NCBI RefSeq assembly: GCF_900129855.1
Contig: NZ_LT670819.1
Location: forward strand, 496,001 to 560,000
Direction of reading: 5' to 3'
From: Streptomyces sp. 3214.6
Lineage (GTDB): Bacteria > Actinomycetota > Actinomycetes > Streptomycetales > Streptomycetaceae
Length of the DNA: 64,000 bases
The notes beneath the pieces were generated by a model, which was not told where the DNA came from, made no database searches, and was given only the letters and a program-made list of their open reading frames with translations. This document shows positions 33,895 to 43,328 of this stretch, piece by piece; position 1 is the first letter of the stretch, and every line of letters begins with the position of its first letter. A program made the translations under genes and the position numbers.

Positions 33895-36354
33895 GTGGAA
33901 ATGGCCGACAGGCAGGATGCCCCCACTGCCGCTGTCGTGGTGGACCGAGGCGGCCTGGTGAGCGGCTGGAGCGAGGCAGGGCGGCTGCTCCTGGGCTGGA
34001 CGGCGGAGGACACCGTCGGCCGCCCCGTGGCCGATCTGCTGGTCGACCCCCCGCCGCCCGGCTTCCCCGAGGGCTACGGCACGGGCCCCGACCCCACGGG
34101 GTTCATGCCCCTGCGCCACCGGGACGGTTCCACGATGGACGCCATGGTGGCGGCTCACCCGCTGTTCGGCCCCGGCGAGCGGGTAGTGGGTCACGTGCTG
34201 ACCATCCAGCGCTGGGGACGCCGCCCGGTGATCGCCGACCGGGCCTTCGAGCAGTGCCCCTTCGCTCTGGGCGTCTACGACCCTGAGCTGCGGTTCCTGT
34301 GGATCAACGCCTCCTCCGGCCGGGTGATCGCGCACTCCGAGGAGCAGGTGCTCGGCAGGAAGTACCGCGAGGTGCTTCCCGAATTCGACCGCACGCTGTT
34401 TCCCGAAAGGGACGACAAGCCCTACACCGATGCGCTGGCCGAAGTGGCGAGGACGGGCGAGCCCACGCGTCTCATCACCGTCTTCCGCCCGCTCGGCAGC
34501 AACTACGCCAACGCCTGGGCCACCAGTATCTGGCCCGTCCGGGATGCCGAGGGCACGGTCCGCGCGGTCGCCAACTGGGGATTCGACATGAGCGCCGAGT
34601 ACTGGGCCCGGCAGCGCCTGCTCATCCTCAACAAGGCCAGCGGCGGCATCGGCCGGACACTCGACGTGATCGGCACCGCCCAGGAACTGGCCGGGACCCC
34701 GGTGCCGGGATTCGCCGACCTCGTCAGCGTGGATCTCCTCGACGAGGTGCTGCGCGGAGAGGAACCGCCCTCCGTGTCCGCCTTCGCCCCCGGCGAGGAC
34801 ATCTCGCTCAGCCGTGCCGCCCAGCACAGCGCGAAGGAGGACACCGACCGGGCTCCCGGGCCCCCGACACCGGTCCGTCACACGGCTGGATCCGTCGCCG
34901 CCCGCTGCATGACCACCGGCAGGTCCACGGTGGAACTCGCCGCTGAGCCCGGCGAGGGCGGCGAATGGGCCTTCGGGCCCGGACTCGCCGCCGACCCGGC
35001 CCACTGGCCGCCGGGCAATCCGGTGATCGACGAGTCCCTCGCCGCGGACGGGCTGACCGGCCGGATCACCGTGCCGCTCCGTGCGCGTGGCGCGCTGCTC
35101 GGCGTCGTCGCCTTCTCCCGCCTCGACCGGCCAGAGGCCTTCACCGCCGACGACCTGATCCTCGCCGAAGAGCTGACCGCCAAGGCAGCCGTCGCCATCG
35201 ACAACGCCCGCCGGTACTCGCGCGAGCGCACGACCGCGCTGACCCTGCAACGCACCCTGCTGCCGCAGGGACTGCCGAACCAGGAGGCGGTCGAGGTGGC
35301 AACCCGCTACCTGCCCGCCGGGACCGGCGCGGAAGTGGGCGGCGACTGGTTCGACGTCATTCCGCTGTCCGGCGCCCGGGTCGCCCTGGTCGTCGGCGAT
35401 GTCGTCGGCCACGGCCTGCACGCTTCGGCCAGCATGGGCCGACTGCGTACGGCGGTCCGCACCCTCGCCGACGTCGACCTGCCACCCGACGAGCTGTTGA
35501 CCCACCTCGACGACCTGGTCCTCCACCTCGCCAGCGACCTCCAGTCCACCGGACATTTCCAGCCGACCGGCGAGACCGGCGCCACCTGCCTGTACACCGT
35601 CTACGACCCGGTCGCCCGCCGCCTCACGCTGGCCAGCGCCGGCCATCCCCTGCCGCTGGTCATCTCCCCGGACGGCACCAGGACCCCGGTACCCTCCCAT
35701 CCGGGACCGCCACTCGGCATCGGCGGGCTGCCCTTCGAAGCCACCGAGCTCGAGCTGCCCGAGAACAGCCTGCTCGCCCTCTACACCGACGGACTGCTGG
35801 AAAGCCGCGAGCGCGACGTCGATACGGGGATCGTCGAACTGCAGCGGGTCCTGAACCACTCGGCCACCTCGCTGGAAGCACTGTGCGACACAGTGATCAG
35901 CGCCATGCTCCCTGATCACCGCACCGACGACGCCGCCCTGCTGCTCGCTCGCACGCACGCGCTGGATCCCCACCACGTCGCCGACTGGGACGTCGAGCCC
36001 GACACCGCGCAGGTGCCGCGCGCCAGGAAGTTCGCCGTCGACCAGGTGGACGCCTGGGGCCTGGAGGAGGCGTCATTCGTCACCGAACTGGTCGTCAGCG
36101 AGCTGGTCACCAACGCCATCAGATACGGCGAGCCGCCGATCAAGCTGCGGCTGATCCGCGACACCTCCCTGATCTGCGAGGTCTCCGACGCCAGCAACAC
36201 CGCCCCGCACCTGCGCCGGGCCCGCGCCTTCGACGAGGGCGGCCGGGGCCTGCTGCTCGTCGCCCAGCTCACCCAGGGGTGGGGCACCCGGCACACGACC
36301 AACGGCAAGACGATCTGGTGCGCGCAGAACCTCCCCCGGCCTGAGCCGCACTGA
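33895..36354 (+). CDS. PAS-PAS-GAF-SpoIIE phosphatase with C-terminal anti-sigma-kinase domain
   Basis: 819 residues from GTG 33895 (GGAGG eight bases before). Two PAS-like domains (about 10-105 and 118-240; GVYDPELRFLWINASSGRVI) are followed by a GAF domain (about 245-443). The SpoIIE/PP2C domain has GGDWFDVI (482-489), VGDVVGHG, SAGHPLPLV, YTDGLLE and DDAALL, with metal Asp residues present. The last 115 residues are a RsbW-like ATPase: ELVVSELVTNAIRYGEPPI with the N-box Asn, and DEGGRGLLLVAQL. One protein therefore has both phosphatase and kinase parts for an anti-anti-sigma partner. No such partner gene is adjacent. Confidence 0.9.
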   Translation: MEMADRQDAPTAAVVVDRGGLVSGWSEAGRLLLGWTAEDTVGRPVADLLVDPPPPGFPEGYGTGPDPTGFMPLRHRDGSTMDAMVAAHPLFGPGERVVGHVLTIQRWGRRPVIADRAFEQCPFALGVYDPELRFLWINASSGRVIAHSEEQVLGRKYREVLPEFDRTLFPERDDKPYTDALAEVARTGEPTRLITVFRPLGSNYANAWATSIWPVRDAEGTVRAVANWGFDMSAEYWARQRLLILNKASGGIGRTLDVIGTAQELAGTPVPGFADLVSVDLLDEVLRGEEPPSVSAFAPGEDISLSRAAQHSAKEDTDRAPGPPTPVRHTAGSVAARCMTTGRSTVELAAEPGEGGEWAFGPGLAADPAHWPPGNPVIDESLAADGLTGRITVPLRARGALLGVVAFSRLDRPEAFTADDLILAEELTAKAAVAIDNARRYSRERTTALTLQRTLLPQGLPNQEAVEVATRYLPAGTGAEVGGDWFDVIPLSGARVALVVGDVVGHGLHASASMGRLRTAVRTLADVDLPPDELLTHLDDLVLHLASDLQSTGHFQPTGETGATCLYTVYDPVARRLTLASAGHPLPLVISPDGTRTPVPSHPGPPLGIGGLPFEATELELPENSLLALYTDGLLESRERDVDTGIVELQRVLNHSATSLEALCDTVISAMLPDHRTDDAALLLARTHALDPHHVADWDVEPDTAQVPRARKFAVDQVDAWGLEEASFVTELVVSELVTNAIRYGEPPIKLRLIRDTSLICEVSDASNTAPHLRRARAFDEGGRGLLLVAQLTQGWGTRHTTNGKTIWCAQNLPRPEPH

Positions 36355-36450
36355 GCACCACACCCGGGCCGACGATGCACGGTCGCTGCGTGGGCCGGCC
36401 CCCACAGCGTTGCCCCTGGCAGCCGCTGTCGCCGTCATCCCACTCCTGGT

Positions 36451-38010
36451 TCACCAGCCTGTCGGCAGACCGGCGATGAAAGGGGTGAGCCGGTCGGCGA
36501 TGAGACGGTCGTCGTGGGCGGAGTAGTGCCAGTCGCAGCCGAGGAAGTCCAGGCCCGTCTCGTCGAGGGACCAGTAGCGGACCCGGCTGTCGCCGGCGTC
36601 GTTGCGCCCCTTGACCACCTGCTGGACATGAGCGGCGTACTGACCGGCGCCCACCGCCACGATGGTCGTGTCGGCCCCGTAGCGCGTGCGCAGCTTCTGG
36701 ATGAAGTCGCCGTAGGCGCTGCGGTAGGCGGCCGCGAGGCTGTCGGGCGTCCACGGCTCACCGGGGTTGATGGCGGTCGAGAAGTCGTTGGTGCCGAGGT
36801 TCACGACCACGACCTGGGGGCGCCACGTGCCCGGGTTCTGCCAGACGTCGCCGGGCACGTTCAGCAGGGCACGGTCGTAGAAGCTCCGGTACGTGACGTC
36901 CGTCCGGCCTCCGTTGTAGTTGCGCACCATGCCAAGGCCCGAGTAGCCGTTGATCTGGTAGTCGGCGTTCAGTCGCCGGGCGGTGAGGGCGCCGTAGCTC
37001 ACATCGGAGTTGGTGCTTCGCTTGAGCTGGTCCGAGGTGCAGGTGCGGGAGTTCGACAGGTTGCCGTAGCCGACCGTGAGGGAGTCGCCGATGAACTCGA
37101 TCTGACGGCTGCGGGCGGCCGGTCTGCTCAGTACGGCACCTCCGGGCGCGGCGACGAAGCCCCCGAACGTGCTGGTGTCCCCCGGAGTGTCGTTGCGCTT
37201 GACGAGCCGGACGGTGTGCGTGCTGTTGGACAGGCCGTTGATCCAGCGCGTGGTGTTGCCGGGCGTGACGAGCGTGGCCACGGTGGCGCCGTCGATCTGG
37301 ACGTCGTAGTCGGCGGCCGGGTCGTTGAGCACCATGCCCACGCCGGTGCCGCTGACGCGGCCCTCGAAGTACACGCCGGGCCAGCTGTACTGCGCCGTGT
37401 TCCCGGCGTCCTTGACCCGTCCCGCGGTGTGCACCTGCGCCAGCACTCCCGTCGAGCCGACGCGGACCAGTTGCCACTGCTGGTTGACCCCGCCCCTGTC
37501 GGTGAACTGCACGACCTTGGCGCCGTCCGCGGTGGAGGCGTTCTCCACCTCGACGGCCTTGCCGCTGTTGCGGTTGATCAGCCGGACATAGCCGTCCGAC
37601 GAATCGACCGGCCGGAACTGTTGGTTGGCGCTGTTGGCGTCGCGCCACTGCACGACGTCCGCGTGATCGGCCGTGGAGTGGTTGAGGACGTCCAGCACCT
37701 TGCCGGAGTGCTGCGCCCTCAGCCGGTAGTAACCGCCGCCCGAATCGACCAACTGGAACCGCTGGTTGGCGCCGTCGTGACGGGTCCACTGCGAAAGGCC
37801 CGCCCCGTCGGCCGTGCTCGCGCCTGCCACGTCGAGCGCCTTTCCGCTGCCACGGTTGACCAGTACGTACCACGCGCTCGTGTCCACGGTGGCCGCCTGT
37901 GCCGTCCCAGCAACGCCAAGTCCGGTCGACAGCGCCACCATCAGGGCGGTCACCGCGCCGAGCACCCCCGTACGCCTTCCGCGTCTCCGCCACGGAACCC
38001 TGAATGTCAT
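36451..38010 (-). CDS. Secreted SGNH (CE2-like) esterase with ricin-B lectin module
   Basis: ATG 38010 begins a signal peptide (RRRGRRTG, then VLGAVTALMVALSTGLGVAG). Residues about 45-190 form a ricin-type beta-trefoil with three repeats of the type SGKALDVAGAST, SGKVLDVLNHST and SGKAVEVENAST. A jelly-roll-like domain follows (YSWPGVYFEGRVSGTGVGMV). The SGNH part has IEFIGDSLTVGYGN (nucleophile Ser), GYSGLGM, NLGTNDFS and DWHYSAHDDRLIAD (catalytic Asp/His). This is the CE2 acetyl-esterase layout, so deacetylation of a plant polysaccharide is likely. Convergent with the SpoIIE gene. Confidence 0.88.
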   Translation of the reverse strand: MTFRVPWRRRGRRTGVLGAVTALMVALSTGLGVAGTAQAATVDTSAWYVLVNRGSGKALDVAGASTADGAGLSQWTRHDGANQRFQLVDSGGGYYRLRAQHSGKVLDVLNHSTADHADVVQWRDANSANQQFRPVDSSDGYVRLINRNSGKAVEVENASTADGAKVVQFTDRGGVNQQWQLVRVGSTGVLAQVHTAGRVKDAGNTAQYSWPGVYFEGRVSGTGVGMVLNDPAADYDVQIDGATVATLVTPGNTTRWINGLSNSTHTVRLVKRNDTPGDTSTFGGFVAAPGGAVLSRPAARSRQIEFIGDSLTVGYGNLSNSRTCTSDQLKRSTNSDVSYGALTARRLNADYQINGYSGLGMVRNYNGGRTDVTYRSFYDRALLNVPGDVWQNPGTWRPQVVVVNLGTNDFSTAINPGEPWTPDSLAAAYRSAYGDFIQKLRTRYGADTTIVAVGAGQYAAHVQQVVKGRNDAGDSRVRYWSLDETGLDFLGCDWHYSAHDDRLIADRLTPFIAGLPTGW

Positions 38011-38251
38011 GTCATATGCGTGCCCTTCATCGGTGTCTCGTCCACTGAGAGCGTCAGCCCGCTCCCCTCGGGGCGCCAGACAGAACCCGGCCGCATCGAG
38101 ATCCGATCCAGTGACCGGCACCGCCGTTGCAGATCACCTGCGAGCGGCGGGCGTCGCCCGATTCAACCGCCGGTTCCCCGACACCTGGGTCCACCACCTC
38201 GACGCCGGCAACCCGGGCCGGGCGAGCCCGCGCACCCTGACCCGCGCCGGG

Positions 38252-38527
38252 TCAAGGGCCGGAGCGGTCCTCCACCTTCTCGAAGAAGAACTCGTGTTTG
38301 AGGAAGGAGACGTCGTACTCATGACCGGACTGAGGCGGCAGCAGTTGGGAGGCCTGGAACAGGCGCCACCCGTCGTGCAGCGCGGCAAGCCCTGTGGGAT
38401 AGGGCGGTTCGTCGCTGTCGCCGGTCGTCGGACGGGTCCGGCCGGTCCCGTCGTATCGGGACCAGCCCACGACGTCGGAGTCCAGCGCCGACGTGGCGAG
38501 ATAGAGGACCAGAACCTGCTGCCTCAT
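38252..38527 (-). CDS. Conserved-looking 91-residue partner of the PhyH-like oxygenase
   Basis: Starts within the stop of the upstream oxygenase gene (ATGA overlap), so it is translationally coupled. Sequence features: RQQVLVLYLATSALDSDVVG, a Pro/Asp-rich PPYPTGLAALHDGWRLFQAS, and GHEYDVSFLKHEFFFEKVED. No signal peptide or metal motif is evident. The SxLKHEFFFEK end looks strongly conserved in style. Role unknown; it may support the oxygenase. Confidence 0.75.
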   Translation of the reverse strand: MRQQVLVLYLATSALDSDVVGWSRYDGTGRTRPTTGDSDEPPYPTGLAALHDGWRLFQASQLLPPQSGHEYDVSFLKHEFFFEKVEDRSGP

Positions 38528-39342
38528 GCGTGACTCCTCAGGGTCGGCCGGTTGCTGACACGCGTGACCCAGTACTCGACATCGAACGAGTCGTCACCGG
38601 TCAGGGCCCGCCACAACAGGACCCGGTTGTAGATCTCCAGTCGGGCCGTGGCCTGCTCGTACCAGGGGAAGTAGGCATTGAGTTCGGCTGTCACCGCAGG
38701 GTCGTCCAGGTCGGAGAGGTCCCACAGACGCACCTGCGGCACGGTCGGATTGAGGCGGAGCTTGTACATGTAGCGGCGGCCCGCGGTGTCGTTGCGGCGG
38801 CCACCGTGCCAGATGCCGTGGTGCACGAGAACGACGGTGCCTGCCGGGCAGGTCAGACGGGTCTGCCCCCTGAGGTTCTGGACGCGGCCTACGTCCGTCT
38901 CGTTGATCCTGCGCAGATGGCTTCCGGGCACGCTGAGGGTGCCGCCCATCTCGGCGGTCACCTTGTGCGGGTAGTACATGAGCTGGATGTCGAACGCATC
39001 CGGCCGTACGTCGATGATCGCGTCTGCGTGGAGCGGCTGCGCCTGTCCCTCGTGCGGCTCGCGCACATGCACCGCCTGGTGGTCGACGGTAGGCGCGCGG
39101 CCGACCAGGCTCTGGACAGCGCCTGCGACGACCGGCAGGGCGAGCAGCTCGTGGACGAAGGTATCCCGCGCGAACGCCTTCCCCAGCGGAGTGCCGTAGG
39201 CCACTTCCGGCAGGCCCTCGGTCAAGGCCGCGACGGCCCGTTCATTGATCTCCTGCGGCACCACCCCGTCCAGGCGCAGGAATCCCTGCGCGACGAAGCG
39301 CGCCACCTGAACCGATGTCAGGAGTTGCTTGCTGGTTGACAT
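38524..39342 (-). CDS. Phytanoyl-CoA dioxygenase (PhyH)-family oxygenase
   Basis: 272 residues from ATG 39342 (no clear ribosome binding site; the transcript may be nearly leaderless). The Fe(II) facial triad is visible: His105-x-Asp107 (LHADAIIDV) and His179 (HHGIWHGGRRN). The 2-oxoglutarate-binding Arg is probably Arg189 or 190. GGTLSVPGSHLRRINETD is the usual PhyH strand-loop. It probably hydroxylates a small molecule using O2 and 2-oxoglutarate. First gene of a two-gene operon and divergent from an AraC regulator 73 bases away. Confidence 0.88.
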   Translation of the reverse strand: MSTSKQLLTSVQVARFVAQGFLRLDGVVPQEINERAVAALTEGLPEVAYGTPLGKAFARDTFVHELLALPVVAGAVQSLVGRAPTVDHQAVHVREPHEGQAQPLHADAIIDVRPDAFDIQLMYYPHKVTAEMGGTLSVPGSHLRRINETDVGRVQNLRGQTRLTCPAGTVVLVHHGIWHGGRRNDTAGRRYMYKLRLNPTVPQVRLWDLSDLDDPAVTAELNAYFPWYEQATARLEIYNRVLLWRALTGDDSFDVEYWVTRVSNRPTLRSHA

Positions 39343-39415
39343 GCGACGAACGTACGTGCCCTGTCCGGATCGGTCGTGGGCTGAATTCGTCCAGTGCTGG
39401 TAATTTTCCGTCCTC

Positions 39416-40213
39416 GTGAAACACGCAACACTGCGGCTCGACGAGGCACCCACCGTGGTCGCCGCCGGCATCGGGGTACACGGCGTCTCCACCGCCCACG
39501 ACGTCTTCCGGCTGCCCGACCTCTGGCAGCTGCACCTCTACAACTACGAGGGTGCCCTATCCCTCGGGCCGTCGGTCCACCCCATACGCCCCGGCCACGT
39601 CAGCCTGGTGCCGCCGAACACGGAGGTGCACTTTCACTACCGGGGCAGATCGGAGCACTTCTACGTCCATCTGCGGCTGCACGACCGCGGAACCGCGCGG
39701 GTGGTGCCGGTGATGCAGGACGCCGCCGCCGAGAGCACACGCCTGGCCGACCTGCTTCGACACGCCGTGACAGCCATGCCGACTTCTCCCCCGCGAGCCA
39801 CGGCCGAGGTCTGGACCGCTCTGTGGCGCATCGCCGCGTTGCCGAGGGGCGAGGGAGCCGGGCGCCGCCACCCCTTCGTGGCCGCCGCACAGGCGTACGT
39901 CGAGGAACACCTGGCCGGCCCACTGTCCGTACCGGACGTCGCTCACGCCGTCGGAATCTCCCACACACACCTGACGCGCGTGTTCCGTGCCGAAACCGGT
40001 CTCACGGTCGTGTCGTACATCCGGCACCGACGCCTTCAACGCGCCCGCCATCTCCTGTTGTCCTCCACTCTGTCCATCACCGCCATCGCCGCGGCGGTGG
40101 GCATCGCGGACCTCCAGGCCTTCAACAAGGCCTGCCGCCGTGAACTCGGCGCGAGCCCACGTGACGTACGTGCGGACGCCGTCCCTGCGGGGCTGGACCG
40201 CCCAGAACCGTAA
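39416..40213 (+). CDS. AraC-family regulator, divergent from the PhyH operon
   Basis: 265 residues from GTG 39416. An AraC-type cupin N-terminal domain (LWQLHLYNYEGALSLG, HPIRPGHVSLVPPNTEVHFH YRG) is followed by two helix-turn-helix units: SVPDVAHAVGISHTHLTRVF and ITAIAAAVGIADLQAFNKAC, then RRELGASPRDV. Probably senses a small ligand in its cupin and controls the divergent oxygenase. The short 73-base gap leaves room for one shared operator region. Confidence 0.87.
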   Translation: MKHATLRLDEAPTVVAAGIGVHGVSTAHDVFRLPDLWQLHLYNYEGALSLGPSVHPIRPGHVSLVPPNTEVHFHYRGRSEHFYVHLRLHDRGTARVVPVMQDAAAESTRLADLLRHAVTAMPTSPPRATAEVWTALWRIAALPRGEGAGRRHPFVAAAQAYVEEHLAGPLSVPDVAHAVGISHTHLTRVFRAETGLTVVSYIRHRRLQRARHLLLSSTLSITAIAAAVGIADLQAFNKACRRELGASPRDVRADAVPAGLDRPEP

Positions 40214-40333
40214 GCGGTGCCGACGGACAGCTGTCGCCGGACAACTGACACCGGTCAGGCGCTCACGTCCTCGGTGCCGTCGTGGTGGCCGGCATCGGAG
40301 GGCTTCAGGGATCAGCGAAGTAGGCTCCCGCCT

Positions 40334-40687
40334 ATGGGTGCGTTCTTACCGTTCCTGATCTTGGTTGCGATCCTCGCAGTGGTCCTGGGCTTCTTTGCGT
40401 GGCTGGCATCTCGTATTCGTCGCCGGGGCCTCGCGGGCAGCGCCATGGGTGCAGCCTTGGCCTCGTATGAGGAGGCGTTCCGTACCACGGCTCACGAATC
40501 TCACGTTGAGATCCGAGCTCAAGCGGAGCGCAAGGCGCCGATCCCGTTGCCTGACGATCACTGGGGGCGAACCCCTGGCGAAGCCGGTCCTGCAGGAGCA
40601 GCGGATCGCCAGCCGCTTCGGCCGCGTTCTCGCCGGTCACGACGGGGCCCTGGCCGCTGGGTCGATCGGCTGAGGCGCGGTCGTTGA
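40334..40687 (+). CDS. Small single-span membrane protein
   Basis: ATG 40334. One N-terminal membrane helix (GAFLPFLILVAILAVVLGFF) is followed by RRRG and a helical stretch (AALASYEEAFRTTAHESHVEI RAQAERKAPIPLPDDH). The Arg-rich last 40 residues look less protein-like, so a frameshift near 40560 is possible. No family recognised. Confidence 0.5.
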   Translation: MGAFLPFLILVAILAVVLGFFAWLASRIRRRGLAGSAMGAALASYEEAFRTTAHESHVEIRAQAERKAPIPLPDDHWGRTPGEAGPAGAADRQPLRPRSRRSRRGPGRWVDRLRRGR

Positions 40688-40746
40688 CCAGTGGACACAG
40701 TGTGGGTGGTTGCGGAAGTAGCGGTTGCGCCAGCAAGGAACGACAC

Positions 40747-41151
40747 ATGCCATTCGTACGAATCGATCTCATCCGCGGACGCCGTCCGGACGAGCTGAGG
40801 GCGATCGCCGACGCGACGCACCGGGCGCTCGTGGACGTGCTGGACATCCCCGAGCGGGACACGTTCCAGGTCATCACCGAGCACGACGCGGACCACATCA
40901 TCGCCCTCGACGCGGGCCTCGGCTTCGAGCGAACCGACCGCCTGGTGATGATCCAGATCTTCACCCAGTCGGGGCGCACCACCGAGGTCAAGCAACGCGT
41001 CTTTCAGGCCATCGCCGAGCAGTTGGACCCCCTCGGCGTCAGCGGTGAGGACGTCTTCATCGGCATTGTCGAAAACGGCCCTCAGGACTGGTCGTTCGGC
41101 TTCGGACGCGCCCAGTACACCGAGGGCGAGCTGGCCGTCCCCGGCCGCTGA
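40747..41151 (+). CDS. Tautomerase-superfamily protein
   Basis: 134 residues from ATG 40747 after AAGGAA. The second residue is Pro, the expected N-terminal catalytic base after Met removal (PFVRIDLIRG). DRLVMIQIFTQSGRTTEVKQ RVFQAIAEQL is the strand-helix of a fused/long 4-OT-like subunit and FIGIVENGPQDWSFG closes it. Likely isomerises or hydrates an unsaturated or halogenated acid; substrate unknown. Confidence 0.87.
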   Translation: MPFVRIDLIRGRRPDELRAIADATHRALVDVLDIPERDTFQVITEHDADHIIALDAGLGFERTDRLVMIQIFTQSGRTTEVKQRVFQAIAEQLDPLGVSGEDVFIGIVENGPQDWSFGFGRAQYTEGELAVPGR

Positions 41152-41316
41152 CACCGTCCGCCCTGCGATCGGCCGAAGGTGTGCGCCCGCCCACGGGCCC
41201 ACTTGGAGGTCGACGTGGAACTGTCCGACCGGCGGAGCTTCCATGGAGACCACGGCGGGCCTGCGGCTTCCCACCGTGCTTGCGGACGCCGCCGCCGCGC
41301 CCGCGCGGTGGAAGAT

Positions 41317-41991
41317 TCAGCGCTGGCGGACGGGACGTACGACGATCTCGTTGACGTCGACGTCGGGTGGCTGGGCGAGGGCGTAGGAGACCGCTCCGGC
41401 GATGGCGTCGGATCCGATCGCGTGGGCGCGGTATGCCCGCATGGCTTCGGCAGCGCCGGGCTCGGTGATGCTGTCGGCGAGTTCGGTCGACCACGCCGGG
41501 CGAGACGGTCGTGACCCGGATCGAGGGGTCGCACTCCTGGCGCAGGCCCTCGGTGATCGCCCAGGCCGCGTACTTCGTGCCGCAGTAGACGGCGCCGGTG
41601 GGCACGACTTGGTGGGCGCCGATGCTCGCGACCGTGACGAAGTGGCCCGAGCCCTGCGCGGTGAATACGGGCAGCGCCGCAGCGATGCCGTGCAGCAGGC
41701 CGCGGACGTTCACATCGATCATCCGGTCCCACTCCTCGACGAGCAGGCAGTCCATCCGCGACAGGGGCATGACCCCGGCGTTGCTGACAAGGACGTCGAC
41801 CCGGCCATGGCGGTCGCGGGCGTCCTGGACGAAGGCTGCGACGTCCGAGCGGTCCGTCACGTCCAGCCGTACCGGCTGCAGGGCGCCGCCGGAGCGGGCG
41901 GCGACCTCGCGCCGGGAGTACTGAGCCGGGGCGAGCAGCCGCCCAGCAGGCCGCGCAGGGTCGGTTCGGCTGTATGGAGAGTGGCCTGGTG
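41317..41991 (-). pseudogene. SDR oxidoreductase, 5' truncated and frameshifted
   Basis: The frame from about 41990 gives ALQPVRLDVTDRSDVAAFVQ, VDVLVSNAGVMPLSRMD, VTVASIG, and YCGTKYAAW (catalytic Tyr/Lys), then SPGVV. Just after, at about 41500, one base must be dropped to recover VDELADSITEPGAAEAMRAY and the true end VNEIVVRPVRQR with stop at 41317-41319. The TGxxxGIG cofactor motif is missing because the 5' end runs into the transpeptidase gene. Two independent lesions make it a clear pseudogene. Confidence 0.8.
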
Positions 41992-43290
41992 TCAGGGGGT
42001 GGCGCTCCCCCCGACCCACTCACTCCACGGCATGTTCCAATCGCTGAGACCGTTGTCGGGAGCCAACGTGGTCTTGTCCTCGGAGTTCTTGACGATCACG
42101 ACGTCGCCGATCATCGAGTGGTCGAAGAACCACGCGGCGGGTTGCCTGCCGTCGCCGCCGCCCCTGACATCCTTCAGGCCTACGCAGCCGTGGCTGGTGT
42201 TGACCTTGCCGAAGACCGAGTCGGCACCCCAGTAGTTGCCATGGATGAACGTGCCCGAGTCGGTCAGGCGCATGGCGTGCGGTACGGCCTTGATGTCGTA
42301 CGAGGGCTTGCCGTCCTTCTCCGTGAGGCCGACGCTCGCACCGTTCATATGGGTGTGCCTGAACTTCTCGGAGATCACCATCCGACCGTTGTACGTCGGG
42401 TGCTCGGCGCTGCCTGCCGAGATCGGGATGGTCTTGATGATCTTGCCGTCCCGGACGACGGTCATCTGCTTCGTCTTCGCGTCGACGGTGCTGATCTGGC
42501 TCCGACCGATCCTGAACGTGACCGTCTTCTGGATGCCATGTCGGTTGAGCGTGACGGTGACGATGGAGCCGGGCTTCCAGTAATGCTCAGGGCGGAAGTC
42601 CAGGCGGTGGTCGTTGAACCAGTGGCCGACGACCCACTGGCCGCTGCTGGAGCTGACCTGGATCTCCGACTGCACGGCGGCCTTGTCGCTGATCGCGTTG
42701 TTGAAGTTGACCGTCACCGGCATGGCCACGCCGACGGTCGAGCCGTCCTCGGGGGAAAGGTGCCCGATGAAGTCGTTGGCCGGGGAGACCGTGGTGATCG
42801 TGGCGTTGCCGGTCGCGGAGCGGCCCTTGGCGTCCTCGGCCTCTGCGGTGATCTGATACTTGGTGGCACGTTCCAGCCGAGTGTCGAGCTTCCAGGAGGT
42901 ACCGTCCGCGGACAGAGTGCCCGGGATCTCGGCACCGGTAGCGACGGCGGTCATCGTCACCTTGGTGAGCTTGCCCTTACTGACGGTGACACTGACCGGG
43001 CCGTTGATCCCGACGTCGTAGGCGCCTTGCCCGGGCGTTATCTCTATGCGGGCGTCGGAGGCTTCCTGGGTGTCCGCCTGGCTTACTCGCGCCTGAGACT
43101 TCGGGGGGTTCCCGGCGTCGTTGCCGCCGACGGCAGCGTTGCTCGTACCGCCGAGGGCCGTGACTGCGAGTACGCCGCCGAGTACGCCGGCCGTAGCCAC
43201 CAGTCCGGTGCGTCGTTTATACAGCGCGATCAAACGCTTCTCCAACCACTGGTCTTTTGCATCCCTGCGCTGATCGCCGCAGGAGTGCAA
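41992..43290 (-). CDS. L,D-transpeptidase (YkuD) with Ig-like domains
   Basis: The N-terminus contains KRLIALYKRRTGLVATAGVL, a signal/anchor helix. I report the TTG at 43290; a TTG at 43245 (beginning EKRLIALYK) is equally possible. Two Ig-like domains follow (VSPANDFIGHLSPEDGSTVG, VGVAMPVTVNFNNAISDKAA). The YkuD catalytic motif HGNYWGADSVFGKVNTSHGC ends in Cys369 (numbering from 43290), with His and Ser/Gly in place. It forms 3-3 crosslinks in peptidoglycan outside the membrane. Full length for the family. Confidence 0.9.
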   Translation of the reverse strand: MHSCGDQRRDAKDQWLEKRLIALYKRRTGLVATAGVLGGVLAVTALGGTSNAAVGGNDAGNPPKSQARVSQADTQEASDARIEITPGQGAYDVGINGPVSVTVSKGKLTKVTMTAVATGAEIPGTLSADGTSWKLDTRLERATKYQITAEAEDAKGRSATGNATITTVSPANDFIGHLSPEDGSTVGVAMPVTVNFNNAISDKAAVQSEIQVSSSSGQWVVGHWFNDHRLDFRPEHYWKPGSIVTVTLNRHGIQKTVTFRIGRSQISTVDAKTKQMTVVRDGKIIKTIPISAGSAEHPTYNGRMVISEKFRHTHMNGASVGLTEKDGKPSYDIKAVPHAMRLTDSGTFIHGNYWGADSVFGKVNTSHGCVGLKDVRGGGDGRQPAAWFFDHSMIGDVVIVKNSEDKTTLAPDNGLSDWNMPWSEWVGGSATP

Positions 43291-43328
43291 CCAGCTTTCC
43301 CATCACTTATAGACATGCCTCTGTCCAT

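Noticed and set aside
33754..35976. 740-codon minus-strand frame opposite the SpoIIE gene
   Set aside because: Antisense; the SpoIIE, GAF and ATPase motifs are on the + strand.
38119..38251. Coding-like + strand phrase (VADHLRAAGVARFNRRFPD)
   Set aside because: No start, short, and between two minus-strand genes; too weak to call.
36514..38301. Long + strand frame opposite the SGNH esterase
   Set aside because: Antisense; no motif.
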